This document shows, in pieces, positions 25,355 through 33,699 of a stretch of 51,194 nucleotides of DNA (the stretch's first letter is position 1; the number at the start of each line of letters is the position of its first letter). The notes below the pieces were generated by a model. The model had not been told where the DNA came from and searched no databases. It worked only from the letters and a program-made list of their open reading frames with translations. The position numbers and the translations under genes were made by a program. Source of the DNA: Geotalea toluenoxydans JCM 15764 (GTDB taxonomy: Bacteria > Desulfobacterota > Desulfuromonadia > Geobacterales > Geobacteraceae); assembly GCF_001311985.1 (NCBI RefSeq), contig NZ_BBCJ01000033.1:1-51194 (forward strand), read 5' to 3'.

Positions 25355-27199
25355 ACATAAACGGCAAAACTCCATGCCCCAATGGGGATGCGTACTCTCC
25401 CTTCCGTCACTGTCAGCCTTGCATGGGCAGTCTCACCCTTCCCACCCCACTCTGCTGCCGACGAATCGAAAAGGTTCGGCCAGTGGCCGTTGGCCAGCTC
25501 CACCACCACCTCCTGGGCCGATTCGCTGAAGTTCCAGACACACAAGGTGCTGTTGTTCCCTGCTCGCCGTGTCAGCGCCAATACCCGCTTCTCGTCGAAG
25601 GCATTGATCGTCATGTCTTTCCTGTCGATACAACCCAGTGCCGGAATTTCCCTGCGTAGTGCCAACAACTTTTTATGGCAGGCATAGATGAGGGCATGTT
25701 CACCCGTCTGCTCGATTCCAGGTCCAGCTTTGACTGCATGAAGGTATCCGGATCCTGGGGATCGAGGGCCTCTTCAGCCCAGGCAAAGGCGGCAAATTCT
25801 TCTTTTCTCCCCTTGCGTACCGCTTCAATGAGGAAATTGTCCCCATAACTGACAAAGTAGTTGAAGGGCGCCTTTTCCCCGTATTCCTCCCCCATGAACA
25901 AAAGGGGAAGATAGGGCGAAAGCAGCACTGTGCCCGCAGCGAGCAAAAGCTTCTGCAACGGCAGCTTGGCGGCAAGGCGGTCGCCGTGAAGCCTGTTGCC
26001 TACCTGGTCGTGATTTTGGGAAAAAGCAACGAATTGAAGCGGTGGCCGGTCCTTGGCCGAATTGCCATGGCGCTTGCTGCGGTACCTGGAATACTGGCCG
26101 CTGTAGACATAGCCTTCGGTAAAGGCCTTGACGAGATGGTCGAAGCGGCCGAAGTCCTGGTAATAACCTTCCTTTTCCCCCGTCAGCAGGGCATGCAGGG
26201 CGTGGTGCAAGTTGTCGTTCCACTGGGCATCCACACCGTAGCCCCCTATTTCAGGCGGATTTATCAGCCGCACATCGTTGAGGTCGCTCTCGGCGATGAG
26301 GTAGATCCTCCTCCCCAGCTGCTGCCCATGGCGGTGCACCTCATCGGCAAGGGCACGGAGGAAATGGGTAGCGCCAAGGTCGTAGATGCGGTCGATGGCA
26401 TCCAGACGCAGCGCGTCGAAGTGGTACTCATGTATCCAGTAGAGGGCATTGGCAATGAAATATTCTCTAACCTGATCGCTGTGTGGGCCGTCGAAGTTTA
26501 TGGCGTCACCCCAGGGAGTCCGGTAGCGATCGGTGAAATAGTAGCCGTAATCGTTGAGATAATTTCCTTCCGGTCCGAAGTGGTTGTAGACAACATCGAG
26601 AATGACGGCAAGCCCCTTGCCATGACAGGCATCAACCAGCTCCCTGAGCCCCTCGGGTCCGCCATAGCTGTTCTGGGGAGCAAAGGGGTAAACGCCGTCG
26701 TAACCCCAGTTGCGGTTTCCTGGAAACTGGGCCACCGGCATGATCTCCACCGCCGTTACCCCCAGGTCCTTCAGGTAGTCCAGATGGGGGATGGCCGCGG
26801 TAAAGGTGCCGTCGTGGCTGAATACCCCCACATGCAATTCGTAGATACGTAGGTTTCAAGCGGTATCCCCTGCCATCCCTGGTCCTGCCAGGGAAATTGC
26901 CGGGGATCGACAATCATGGAAGGTCCGTGCACCCCCTGGGGCTGAAAGCGGGATACTGGATCGGGTCGCTCGGTGTGGCCGTCAAGCAGGTAGAGATAGC
27001 TGTCACCGGCAGAAACCTTTTCCACTTCGGTTGTAAAGTAGCCATCTTCACCGGCAGCAAGATCGATCGACCTCTCGGAACCGGGGGAAAAGAGGCGCAG
27101 CGCCACCTTGCCTGCTTTTGGCGCCCAAACCTTGAAATGTGCCCTGCCGTTGTCCAGCAGTTCTGCGCCCAGACCTAGTTTCCATCTGTTTTCAGACAT
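25342..27199 (-). CDS. treZ: Malto-oligosyltrehalose trehalohydrolase (TreZ), frameshifted copy
   Basis: TreZ cleaves trehalose from maltooligosyl-trehalose made by TreY. The N-terminal CBM48-like domain ([20 protein letters not shown]) is followed by the GH13 subfamily 10 core: [36 protein letters not shown], the nucleophile in [14 protein letters not shown], the acid/base in [11 protein letters not shown] and the third acid in [11 protein letters not shown]. Two single-base losses (near 26855 and 25724) break the frame; restored length is 619 residues. The ATG at 27199 has CGGAG upstream, and [14 protein letters not shown] fits the family start. It appears to be the first gene of the operon. 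The 200 bases upstream should hold the promoter, but I see no clear boxes. Confidence 0.95.
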
Positions 27200-27401
27200 G
27201 ATCGCTCCGGTCTTTAGCAACACGTTGGACAAATCGTCGTCAATCGGCTGGTCCAAGTCGAATGCTCGGCAAGACTCCGGGATTTATATTTTGAATGAGA
27301 CTTGTGGATGCCGCATTACCTGTGATCGGGGCTAACGTCCCGAATGATACGTTACACTCGCGGCACTGGTGGGATAACCGGCCTGTTGCACAGGGACGCG
27401 G

Positions 27402-27770
27402 TCAGGGGTTTTTTAGGCGTTCCTCCAGTATCTCATACTGCCTGTTCAAATCCTGCATGGCAGCTTCCACTCCTGCTTTGCCCCGCCCCCAGGTCCTTGC
27501 CGTGGCAGCCCTAAGCCTCTGCAGTTTTGCAGCTGCGATCTTCTCCTTTTCCCGGAAGATCCGCATATCTTCGTCGAACCGTACCTTCGCATCGTCCTTA
27601 AGGATCGATGACCTGGCCTTCTGTTCGTCCAAGTTCTGTCTCAATGTCCTGAGCCTGAGTTCTATCTGTTTCTGATAGTCTTCTCTCTTGCCGTCTTCGC
27701 CGCCGAAGGCCATCAGGAACCCGGAAAAGGTGAAAAAGGCCAGAACGAGTGCCATCCATGTGCGTCTCAT
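27402..27770 (-). CDS. Secreted coiled-coil protein of unknown function
   Basis: An intact 122-residue protein. The N-terminus MRRTWMALVLAFFTFSGFLM is a signal peptide or anchor. The remainder is highly charged and helical (residues 30-120, for example LRLRTLRQNLDEQKARSSIL and RIFREKEKIAAAKLQRL), consistent with a coiled coil. AAGGGG precedes the start. No family is recognised with confidence. It follows a small membrane protein on the same strand and may share its transcript. A periplasmic stress or scaffold role would be a guess. Confidence 0.7.
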   Translation of the reverse strand: MRRTWMALVLAFFTFSGFLMAFGGEDGKREDYQKQIELRLRTLRQNLDEQKARSSILKDDAKVRFDEDMRIFREKEKIAAAKLQRLRAATARTWGRGKAGVEAAMQDLNRQYEILEERLKNP

Positions 27771-27822
27771 ATTCTTCGCCCCTTATTCTGTTGGTCAAAA
27801 CTGCCGCGAATGCACCAATGCT

Positions 27823-27973
27823 TCAGATGTGCCCGAGCAAAGCCAGAATCAGCAGTATCAACAGCACCAGCAAGACCACCGCTGGGGTAATATCCCCAGG
27901 AGGAGCTGTAGGGCCATAAGGGTAGAGCGCCGACCAGGAGTATGATCAGGATAATGAGCAGGATGGTTCTCAT
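27823..27973 (-). CDS. DUF3309 family small membrane protein, frameshifted copy
   Basis: A tiny hydrophobic protein. The first half is MRTILLIILIILLVGALPLW followed by PYSSSWGYYPSGG, the hallmark of DUF3309. The second half, VVLLVLLILLILALLGHI ending at 27823, is in a shifted frame; joining needs one base removed or two added near 27893. The restored product is about 50 residues with two hydrophobic segments around the aromatic WPYSSSWGYYPSG linker. AAGGAG precedes the start at 27973. DUF3309 proteins have no known function. The cluster around it is rich in exported proteins. Confidence 0.8.
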
Positions 27974-28131
27974 GGTTTGCTCCTTGAAAGAGAGAGAAAT
28001 GCCGGGAGACAAAACAAGTGTAATTGAAGGCAGTTAAGGAACAATCAACCTTAAGGTCATTTTTTTCACGACGAATGGGTTACGAATGGGGTTAATACGG
28101 TGGGTGTAGTACATGGGGGGAATGATTTAGC

Positions 28132-28156
28132 AGCGGACGGGCCTACTCCGTCCGCT
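28132..28156 (-). other. Hairpin downstream of the DUF922 gene
   Basis: A perfect 9-bp stem AGCGGACGG/CCGTCCGCT (28132-28140 with 28148-28156) lies about 20 bases past the gene stop. No T run follows, so it is either a weak terminator or an mRNA-protecting hairpin. Confidence 0.5.
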
Positions 28157-28178
28157 ACCAATCGTTTTCAAAGCCCTG

Positions 28179-28828
28179 CTAACGAAGAATTGCGCCCTGG
28201 GTTTCTCCATGGTGGGTCTCGGCGTCGTATCGAATCTGATCCTCCTTCAGGGTTTTCAATCTTGCCTCGACAACCCGGTCAACCACGTTATTCAGTTCCC
28301 TCCGGCTACTGAAGTTGCCCAATGAAGACAGCGCCCCGTTGATGTCGGCGGCAGCTTGACGGCAATGTCCTTATGACCTATTTCGTGAATAGTGACATTC
28401 TCCATATATGAGCTCCACTGTCCTGCCAGTTGCTCGGACATGCCGGCTGCGCTGGCAAGCCGCGGATAACGGTAGACTATGTCGACCTTGGTTTTCACTG
28501 AAGCTACGGAATATCTGCCGCCGCTTTCGTTAATGTCGTAGTTGTATCTGATATTCCAGGTCGTCAGGGCCGCATAGGTATGGTTGTCATTCCACCGTGT
28601 GCCGTTTTCTTTCATCTGCTTGCGCAATTCCGTCAAGCTGGTGCCTCTGATGTCGTAGTATTCATGCTTTTCCTTCAGATCCAAAGCCACTTCCGGCCTC
28701 TTCAACTGAAAAAGGTTTTTTTCATCATACTTGGCAAGCTTTATAGTCTCCGTCCCAACCTTTTCTGCGAGCACGGGCGAAGCGCAAAACAGGGCTCCGG
28801 CAATCAAACATATGAATTGTCTGGTCAC
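28179..28828 (-). CDS. DUF922 family secreted Zn-dependent protease-like protein, frameshifted copy
   Basis: An exported protein with signal peptide VTRQFICLIAGALFCASPVLA (GTG start, AAGGAGGAA upstream). The mature part has the family features: YYDIRGTSLTELRKQMKENG, ALTTWNIRYNY, and the putative zinc motif VTIHEIGHKDIAVK, where HExxH-like spacing is seen as HEIGH. Near the C-terminus, RYDAETHHGETQGA is the second conserved motif of this family. One base is missing near 28357; restoration gives 216 residues and recovers that second motif, which strongly supports the correction. The substrate is unknown. It is divergent from the glycine-rich protein gene, with 426 bases between their starts. 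Confidence 0.86.
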
Positions 28829-29056
28829 TTTCTGTTCCTCCTTGTGTTGAACCGCCTTCCGTTTGAAAGCGCAGGTCCAATAGAACATGAAAGGGGCAGT
28901 GCCATAAGTGCGCCTGCTCACAAAACCGCAAACTATCCAGTGAGCTCAGGCAGAGCAATTGGAATTATGGGAATTACAGTCGGCGCCTGCAGGGAAAACT
29001 TGAGGGAAAAGGTCCATGGGAGGGGGATAAGGGCTCCAGGAGGCGAGGCGGTAAAT

Positions 29057-29084
29057 TTGTAAAAATTAATTTTATTGTTATAGT
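29057..29084 (+). promoter_or_regulatory. Candidate promoter of the glycine-rich protein gene
   Basis: TTGTAA (29057-29062), a 16-base spacer and TATAGT (29079-29084) lie in an AT-rich stretch within the 426-base gap between the DUF922 gene and the glycine-rich protein gene. The predicted start near 29091 would give a leader of about 164 bases. Confidence 0.5.
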
Positions 29085-29100
29085 TGCAGTAGCCTCTGGC

Positions 29101-29178
29101 GTAGCGCTTTCGCAAGGCGACTGCTCTACCCCAGGGCTTGAAAAAGTGACTGGTCGGGAGGCCGAGTCAACGGAGCAG
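29101..29178 (+). other. Structured 5' leader with alternative pairings
   Basis: The segment GCTCTAC (29122-29128, with its upstream CT) can pair either with GTAGCGC at 29101-29107 (one mismatch) or, as CTGCTC, with GAGCAG at 29173-29178. The second form encloses a hairpin GACTGGTC-GGGA-GGCC-G-AGTC. The two folds exclude each other, as in attenuators and riboswitches. No known riboswitch class is recognised. The gap otherwise holds AT-rich DNA and no gene I can support. Confidence 0.35.
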
Positions 29179-29254
29179 ATCGGCCCGCAGTAAATTTACA
29201 AAACCCATTGGTACAGCTGACAGCACAGCACACCCAGACAAAGGAGGAACAGCG

Positions 29255-29893
29255 ATGAACAATGCGAAACGTCTTATTTTTGTCACTGCAGCGCTGGTTG
29301 CCCTGTCAGGATTGGCTTTCAGCGCAGACGACAACGAAACCATGGACGAACCTGCAGTTGGTCTTGGTTCTGACGCCGGCTCGGGTGCCGGAGGAGCAAC
29401 TATTTATCGGAGCTACAGCAGCAGCGGCCCTGGCGGAGAAACCATCTTCCGAAGCTACAGCAGTAGCGGACCTGGTGGAGCTACCATCTACAGAAGCTTC
29501 GAAAGTGGCGGCCCTGGCGGAGCCATTGAGTATCGGGAGGAACGCGGCACCCCCACAGGCGGAACATCCGGTTACGAAGTGGAGAGCGGCAGCGGCACAG
29601 GCGGCATGACCGGTGCAGAAAGCGGCAGCGGTGCGGGAGGAGCTACTTATAAGAGCTACAGCAGCAGCGGTGCTGGGGGCTCAACCCACGGCGATTACGG
29701 CATCGATGTGGATACCCGCACTGGCGGCAGTTATCCCGGAGTCTCTCCAGACACCACTACCGGGACCGACACCAGTCAGGGTATGGGTGGTATTACCGGT
29801 GGCAGATCCGGCAGCTATAAATTCGGAGTAGAGGGTCAAGGCGCCGGCGGCACTATGGGCACCTATTCCAGCGCCACAGGCACTGGTCGCTGA
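29255..29893 (+). CDS. Secreted glycine/serine-rich repeat protein
   Basis: An intact 212-residue exported protein. The signal peptide MNNAKRLIFVTAALVALSGL ends near AFSA-DDN. The mature chain is low-complexity and built on a 14-residue unit: GGATIYRSYSSSGP, GGETIFRSYSSSGP, GGATIYRSFESGGP, then looser copies such as GGATYKSYSSSGA. It has almost no Lys or Cys and many Gly, Ser and Tyr, like a fibrous or adhesive surface polymer. AAAGGAGG precedes the start by 8 bases, and a long leader lies upstream. No family is recognised. It could be an extracellular matrix component or a dehydration-protective protein; both are guesses. Confidence 0.8.
   Translation: MNNAKRLIFVTAALVALSGLAFSADDNETMDEPAVGLGSDAGSGAGGATIYRSYSSSGPGGETIFRSYSSSGPGGATIYRSFESGGPGGAIEYREERGTPTGGTSGYEVESGSGTGGMTGAESGSGAGGATYKSYSSSGAGGSTHGDYGIDVDTRTGGSYPGVSPDTTTGTDTSQGMGGITGGRSGSYKFGVEGQGAGGTMGTYSSATGTGR
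29390..29515 (+). repeat. Three 42-bp in-frame tandem repeats
   Basis: Units at 29390-29431, 29432-29473 and 29474-29515 each encode 14 residues starting GG[AE]TI[YF]RS. Codons differ between units at synonymous sites, so the repeat is not a recent exact duplication. Confidence 0.8.
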
Positions 29894-29959
29894 CGGATTA
29901 TGGCAAAAATAATCAGCCTTGGCCGAAGCCAGAGGATAGGAAATTTCCCGGAGGTTCCC

Positions 29960-30120
29960 ATGGACTTTGACTACACTGACCACGAGTACCTGCCCATTGC
30001 ACCGACGGCTGCGGCGCCATTACGGGCTGGCTCTACAGCAGGGAAGTGGCCTCGGAAGCCGGCATGAATCACGCAAAAAACAAGGGTCACCATTGGATGG
30101 TGAGGGAAAGAATGAAATAG
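29960..30120 (+). CDS. Small protein of unknown function, frameshifted
   Basis: An ATG at 29960 has CCGGAGG just upstream. The frame reads MDFDYTDHEYLPIA and then, if one base is added near 30001, DGCGAITGWLYSREVASEAG followed by MNHAKNKGHHWMVRERMK and a stop at 30120. The restored product is 53 residues, acidic at first and basic at the end, with one Cys and several His. The good ribosome binding site and a frame that continues coherently after a one-base repair support a real gene. No family is recognised. It sits between the glycine-rich protein gene and an SDR gene. Confidence 0.5.
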
Positions 30121-30139
30121 TCCATGGGAGAGCTTGATC

Positions 30140-30990
30140 ATGAGCAATATGAGTTTTCCGCCGCAGCAGCAGGAACAGCCCGGCGTTGAACAGCAAATGA
30201 CGCCCCGTCCCGACAGCGGCGAACTTTCATACGCTGGTAGTGGCAGGCTCAAGGGGAAAAAGGCGCTCATCACCGGCGGTGACAGCGGTATCGGCCGGGC
30301 AGTGGCCATCGCCTTCGCCAGGGAAGGGGCCGACGTGGCCTTTGCCTACCTGAAGGAAGAGCAGGATGCCATGGAGACATGGGAGATCGTCAAGCGGGAA
30401 GGTGTGGACTGCCTCCATTTCCAGGGGGATGTGGCCGATAAAGCTTTCTGTACCGGCATTGTGGAAAAGACGGCGGCCCGATTCGGCAGGATCGATATCC
30501 TGGTCAACAATGCCGCCGAGCAGCACTATGCCGAAACCATTGAAGACATCTCGGCCGAGCAGCTGGAGCGAACCTTCAGGACCAACATCTTCGCCTATTT
30601 CTATATGGCGGCGGCATCCCTGAAACATATGGGGGAAGGGGGGAGGATCATCAACACCACCTCGGTAACCGCCTTCAAGGGAAACCCGAAACTGATCGAT
30701 TACTCCTCCACCAAGGGGGCCATCGTCGCCTTTACCCGCTCCCTGGCCCTCTCCCTGGCCGAGCGGGGCATCCTGGTGAACGGGGTTGCACCCGGTCCGG
30801 TCTGGACGCCGCTGATACCGGCAAGCTTTCCCGCAGAAAAAGTGGAGCAGTTCGGCGAGAACGTGACCCTGAAAAGGGCTGGCCAGCCGGTTGAGATTGC
30901 ACACAGCTATGTCTTTCTCGCCTCCCAGGGGGCTCCTACATGACCGGCCAAATCCTCCACCCCAATGGCGGCACCATCGTCGGAGGCTGA
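30140..30990 (+). CDS. Short-chain dehydrogenase/reductase (general stress protein 39 / YghA type), frameshifted near its end
   Basis: A cytoplasmic NAD(P)-dependent oxidoreductase. After a 35-residue Pro/Gln-rich leader typical of the stress-protein SDR group, the Rossmann motif is ALITGGDSGIGRAVAI. NNAAEQHY follows, and the active site has the serine in NTTSVTAFKGN and YSSTKGA, giving the YxxxK pair. VNGVAPGPVWTPLIP is also typical. One base is missing near 30931; restoring it yields the family C-terminus SYMTGQILHPNGGTIVGG and a length of 283. The start at 30140 has GGGAGAG upstream. Related proteins are induced by salt, ethanol or heat, which suits the neighbouring trehalose genes. The substrate is unknown. 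Confidence 0.9.
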
Positions 30991-31064
30991 CCTTGTAGCA
31001 GGTTGTTGAAAAACTATTTCTGGATCGCTCTGCTAAAGCAAAATTGTTTCAGCTCAGACACAAA

Positions 31065-31110
31065 CTGCCGATAAGAAAAATATCATTTTAATCTTCTTTC
31101 TTATCGGCAG
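31065..31110 (+). promoter_or_regulatory. Hairpin directly upstream of the AspT-type gene start
   Basis: A perfect 14-bp stem CTGCCGATAAGAAA/TTTCTTATCGGCAG with an 18-base loop ends four bases before the ATG. The only ribosome-binding-like bases (GGCAGG) fall in its 3' arm. It has no T run after it, so translation control is more likely than termination. Confidence 0.6.
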
Positions 31111-31114
31111 GTCC

Positions 31115-32752
31115 ATGCTGCAAGTTCTCATCAATAACCCGCTTCTGCTGCTGTTCGTTGTGGCAGCAATCGGTTACCCACTGGGGCAGCTGAAAGTCCA
31201 CGGCAGCTGTCTTGGCGTTGCCGCCGTTCTTTTTGTCGGCCTGGCAGTGGGTTCTATCCATCCGGACCTGAAGCTGCCGGAGATCGTCTACATCTTAGGT
31301 CTCGGCCTGTTCGTCTACACCATCGGGCTGTCCAGCGGCCCGGCCTTTGTCGCTTCCCTAAGGCGGGAAGGACTGCGCAACAACCTGCTGGTTATCGGCA
31401 TGCTCTTTTTTGCCTCGGGACTTGCCGTCACCGCCCACCGGCTTCTTCACCTCAAGGCCTCCCTCACCGCCGGAATGTTCGCCGGCTGCCTGACCAACAC
31501 TCCTGCCCTGGCCAGTGCCCTGGAGACCATAAAACACACCGCGCCGGCACAGGCACTGGAACTGATGCTGGCCGAACCGGTTGTCGGCTACTCCATCACC
31601 TATCCGGTTGGGGTTATCGGCGTCGTCCTTGCCATCACCATTGTCCAGCGTCTCTGGCATATCGACTACACTGCCGAAGCAAAAAGACTGCATACATTCG
31701 GCGCCAGCAGCGAGCCTCTCCTGAATTGCACCATAAGTGTCACCCATGCCCATATCTCGGCTACCATCGACCAGCTGAGCCGCGAGCAGAAGTGGGATGT
31801 GCTGTTCGGCCGAATCAAGCGCCGGAATCATGTCTTCCTGTCGACACCCCAGACGGTTTTAGAGCCGGGAGACATGGTGATTGCCGTGGGAACCGAGGAA
31901 GAGCTGCACAGGGTTGCTGCTTTTCTGGGTGAGCAGAGCAGCGAGCACATCGGCCTCGACCGCAGTGAATACGATTACCGCAGGATTTTCGTCTCCAACA
32001 CCCATGTGGCGGGGCGCGCCATCGGGGAACTGAAGCTGCAGGAGAAGTTCGGAGCAGTGATTACCAGGGTGCGGCGTGGGGACGTGGATTTTCTCCCCCA
32101 CGAGGACATGGTGCTGGAGCTGGGGGACCGGGTGCGAGTTCTGACCAGGACCCGGGAAATGGGGAGGGTCACCTCCTACTTCGGCGATTCGTACCGGGCG
32201 GTGAGTGAAGTGGATATCATGACCTTCAGCCTCGGCCTCGCCCTGGGGCTGCTGCTCGGCACTATCCCGCTGCCGCTGCCGGGGGGCATCACCATCAAGC
32301 TCGGCTTTGCCGGAGGCCCGCTCATTGTCGCCCTCATTCTCGGCACCGTCGGCCGCACCGGCTCCATGGTCTGGAGCCTGCCATACGGCGCCAACATGAC
32401 CCTGCGCCAGATCGGCCTGGTCTTTTTCCTGGCCGGGATCGGCACCCCGGGCCGGCTACAGCTTTTTCTCCACCTTCAGCCAAGGTGGCGGACTGACCAT
32501 CTTCGCCGTCGGCGCCGCCATCACTTGTCTCACCGCCCTTGCCACCCTCTGGGTCGGCCATCGTCTGCTGAAGATTCCCTTCAGCCTCCTCATCGGCATG
32601 GTCGCCGGTATGCAGACCCAACCGGCCGTACTGGCTACGCCCTGGAGCAGACCGGTAACGATCTCCCCAACATCGGCTACGCCTCGGTCTATCCGGTGGC
32701 CACCATCGGCAAGATCGTCGCCGTTCAGTTGATCCTTGTTCTGCTGATGTGA
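31115..32752 (+). CDS. AspT/YidE family transporter with RCK_C (TrkA-C) domains
   Basis: A membrane protein of the aspartate:alanine exchanger/YidE-YbjL type. Two membrane halves (about residues 1-180 and 370-545) flank two TrkA-C domains (about 205-275 and 290-365; for example LLNCTISVTHAHISATIDQL and DYRRIFVSNTHVAGRAIGEL). The reading frame is open for 545 codons, but residues around 445-505 are out of frame. An extra C near 32447 and a missing G near 32632 compensate each other. Correcting both gives AGIGTRAGYSFFSTFSQGGG, which matches the family. The true substrate is unknown. The start is immediately after a strong hairpin. The 3' end overlaps the convergent hydrolase gene by 28 bases. 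Confidence 0.88.
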   Translation: MLQVLINNPLLLLFVVAAIGYPLGQLKVHGSCLGVAAVLFVGLAVGSIHPDLKLPEIVYILGLGLFVYTIGLSSGPAFVASLRREGLRNNLLVIGMLFFASGLAVTAHRLLHLKASLTAGMFAGCLTNTPALASALETIKHTAPAQALELMLAEPVVGYSITYPVGVIGVVLAITIVQRLWHIDYTAEAKRLHTFGASSEPLLNCTISVTHAHISATIDQLSREQKWDVLFGRIKRRNHVFLSTPQTVLEPGDMVIAVGTEEELHRVAAFLGEQSSEHIGLDRSEYDYRRIFVSNTHVAGRAIGELKLQEKFGAVITRVRRGDVDFLPHEDMVLELGDRVRVLTRTREMGRVTSYFGDSYRAVSEVDIMTFSLGLALGLLLGTIPLPLPGGITIKLGFAGGPLIVALILGTVGRTGSMVWSLPYGANMTLRQIGLVFFLAGIGTPGRLQLFLHLQPRWRTDHLRRRRRHHLSHRPCHPLGRPSSAEDSLQPPHRHGRRYADPTGRTGYALEQTGNDLPNIGYASVYPVATIGKIVAVQLILVLLM

Positions 32753-33587
32753 TGGTGAATAAAACCATCTATAATGCGGAAGGTTTCTCCCGGCCTCTCT
32801 TCCTGGGGATTATGCCCGCAATCCTCAATAATCTCCAACCTCGCTCCGGAAATTGCCTCTTTCAGCCTTTCGCCCTGGGATAACCTGACAATCCGGTCAT
32901 GCCGCCCCCACAGCAATAGAACGGGCAGGCGAAGTTTTCCGTAGCAGCCGATGAGCCTGTCGCTGTCGGGGGGGACGAGGGTTCGACAAGTTGCCACCAG
33001 CGCCAGTTTGGCATCCCGGTCCTGGTAACATGGGGCATACCTGGCCACGTGCTCCCGGTCCACCAGTCTTTTGTCGTAGTAGGCGGCTTTCAGGCCGATT
33101 TTTACCCACGCCTCCGGCGAAGATGGCAATGAACGCTTTTCCCGCCAGGGGAAACCGGAAGACCTGCGCCATGAGCGGCAGCTGTTGAATGAATCCCGGC
33201 CCTCCCATGATGACCAGGGACTTAAGTAACGCCTCCCGTCCGGCCATGGCTCGATGGCCGCAAAAAGCACCACCGTTCCCCCCAGTGAATGCCCGACAAG
33301 CGTCACCCCTGAAAGCCCCAGTCCTTCAATGAAATTTAGCAGCCGCCGCCCATGGGCGCGAATTGAATAATCGGCTTGGCAGGTTTGGCCGATCCGCCCG
33401 AGCCAAGGAGATCGAGGAGATAGAGTGTATATCGGTCGGGAGGGAAAAGCGGCACGAGGTCAGTCCAGGTTTCGGCGCGGGAAGCCAAACCGTGGACCAG
33501 TATCAGCTTTTGGCTGCCGTGGCCATGGACGCGATAGCGGAGGATGGCATCATCGGCAACGGCATATTGGCGGAGAGGTGAAGTCAT
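32725..33587 (-). CDS. Alpha/beta hydrolase, frameshifted copy
   Basis: A cytoplasmic alpha/beta-hydrolase fold enzyme of unknown substrate. The oxyanion-loop region is KLILVHGLASRAETWTDLVP, the nucleophile elbow is LVGHSLGGTVV (GHSLG), the acid lies in LLLWGRHDRIV and the catalytic His in IIEDCGHNPQEERPG. Frame breaks occur near 33345, 33240 and 33120, the last two compensating; restored length is 287 residues. The ATG at 33587 is chosen because MTSPLRQYAVADDAILRYRV starts at the fold, though its ribosome binding site (GAGAAG) is weak. It follows the alkaline phosphatase gene, separated by a hairpin. Confidence 0.85.
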
Positions 33588-33648
33588 CTTCTCAAGGGTA
33601 ACAGAAATTCCTTGTAAGACACCTTCATCTGCTGACCGGAACGAAGAA

Positions 33649-33676
33649 GGGCTGAAGGCTTCGCAACCTTCAGCCC
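33649..33676 (-). terminator. Terminator-like hairpin after the alkaline phosphatase gene
   Basis: A 10-bp perfect stem GGGCTGAAGG/CCTTCAGCCC lies about 25 bases past the phosphatase stop. The T content after it is low (TCTTCGTTCC), so it may be only partly effective. Confidence 0.6.
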
Positions 33677-33699
33677 CGTTAGAACGCATTCCGCTTACC

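Noticed and set aside
28933..29115. 60-codon hydrophobic open frame on the minus strand in the intergenic gap
   Set aside because: No ribosome binding site, odd composition, and it overlaps the likely divergent promoter region.
29085..29254. Cyclic di-GMP (GEMM) riboswitch in the leader of the glycine-rich protein
   Set aside because: The GEMM core (a conserved GGACGCAAAGCC-like segment and its partner) is absent, so only an unnamed structured leader is reported.
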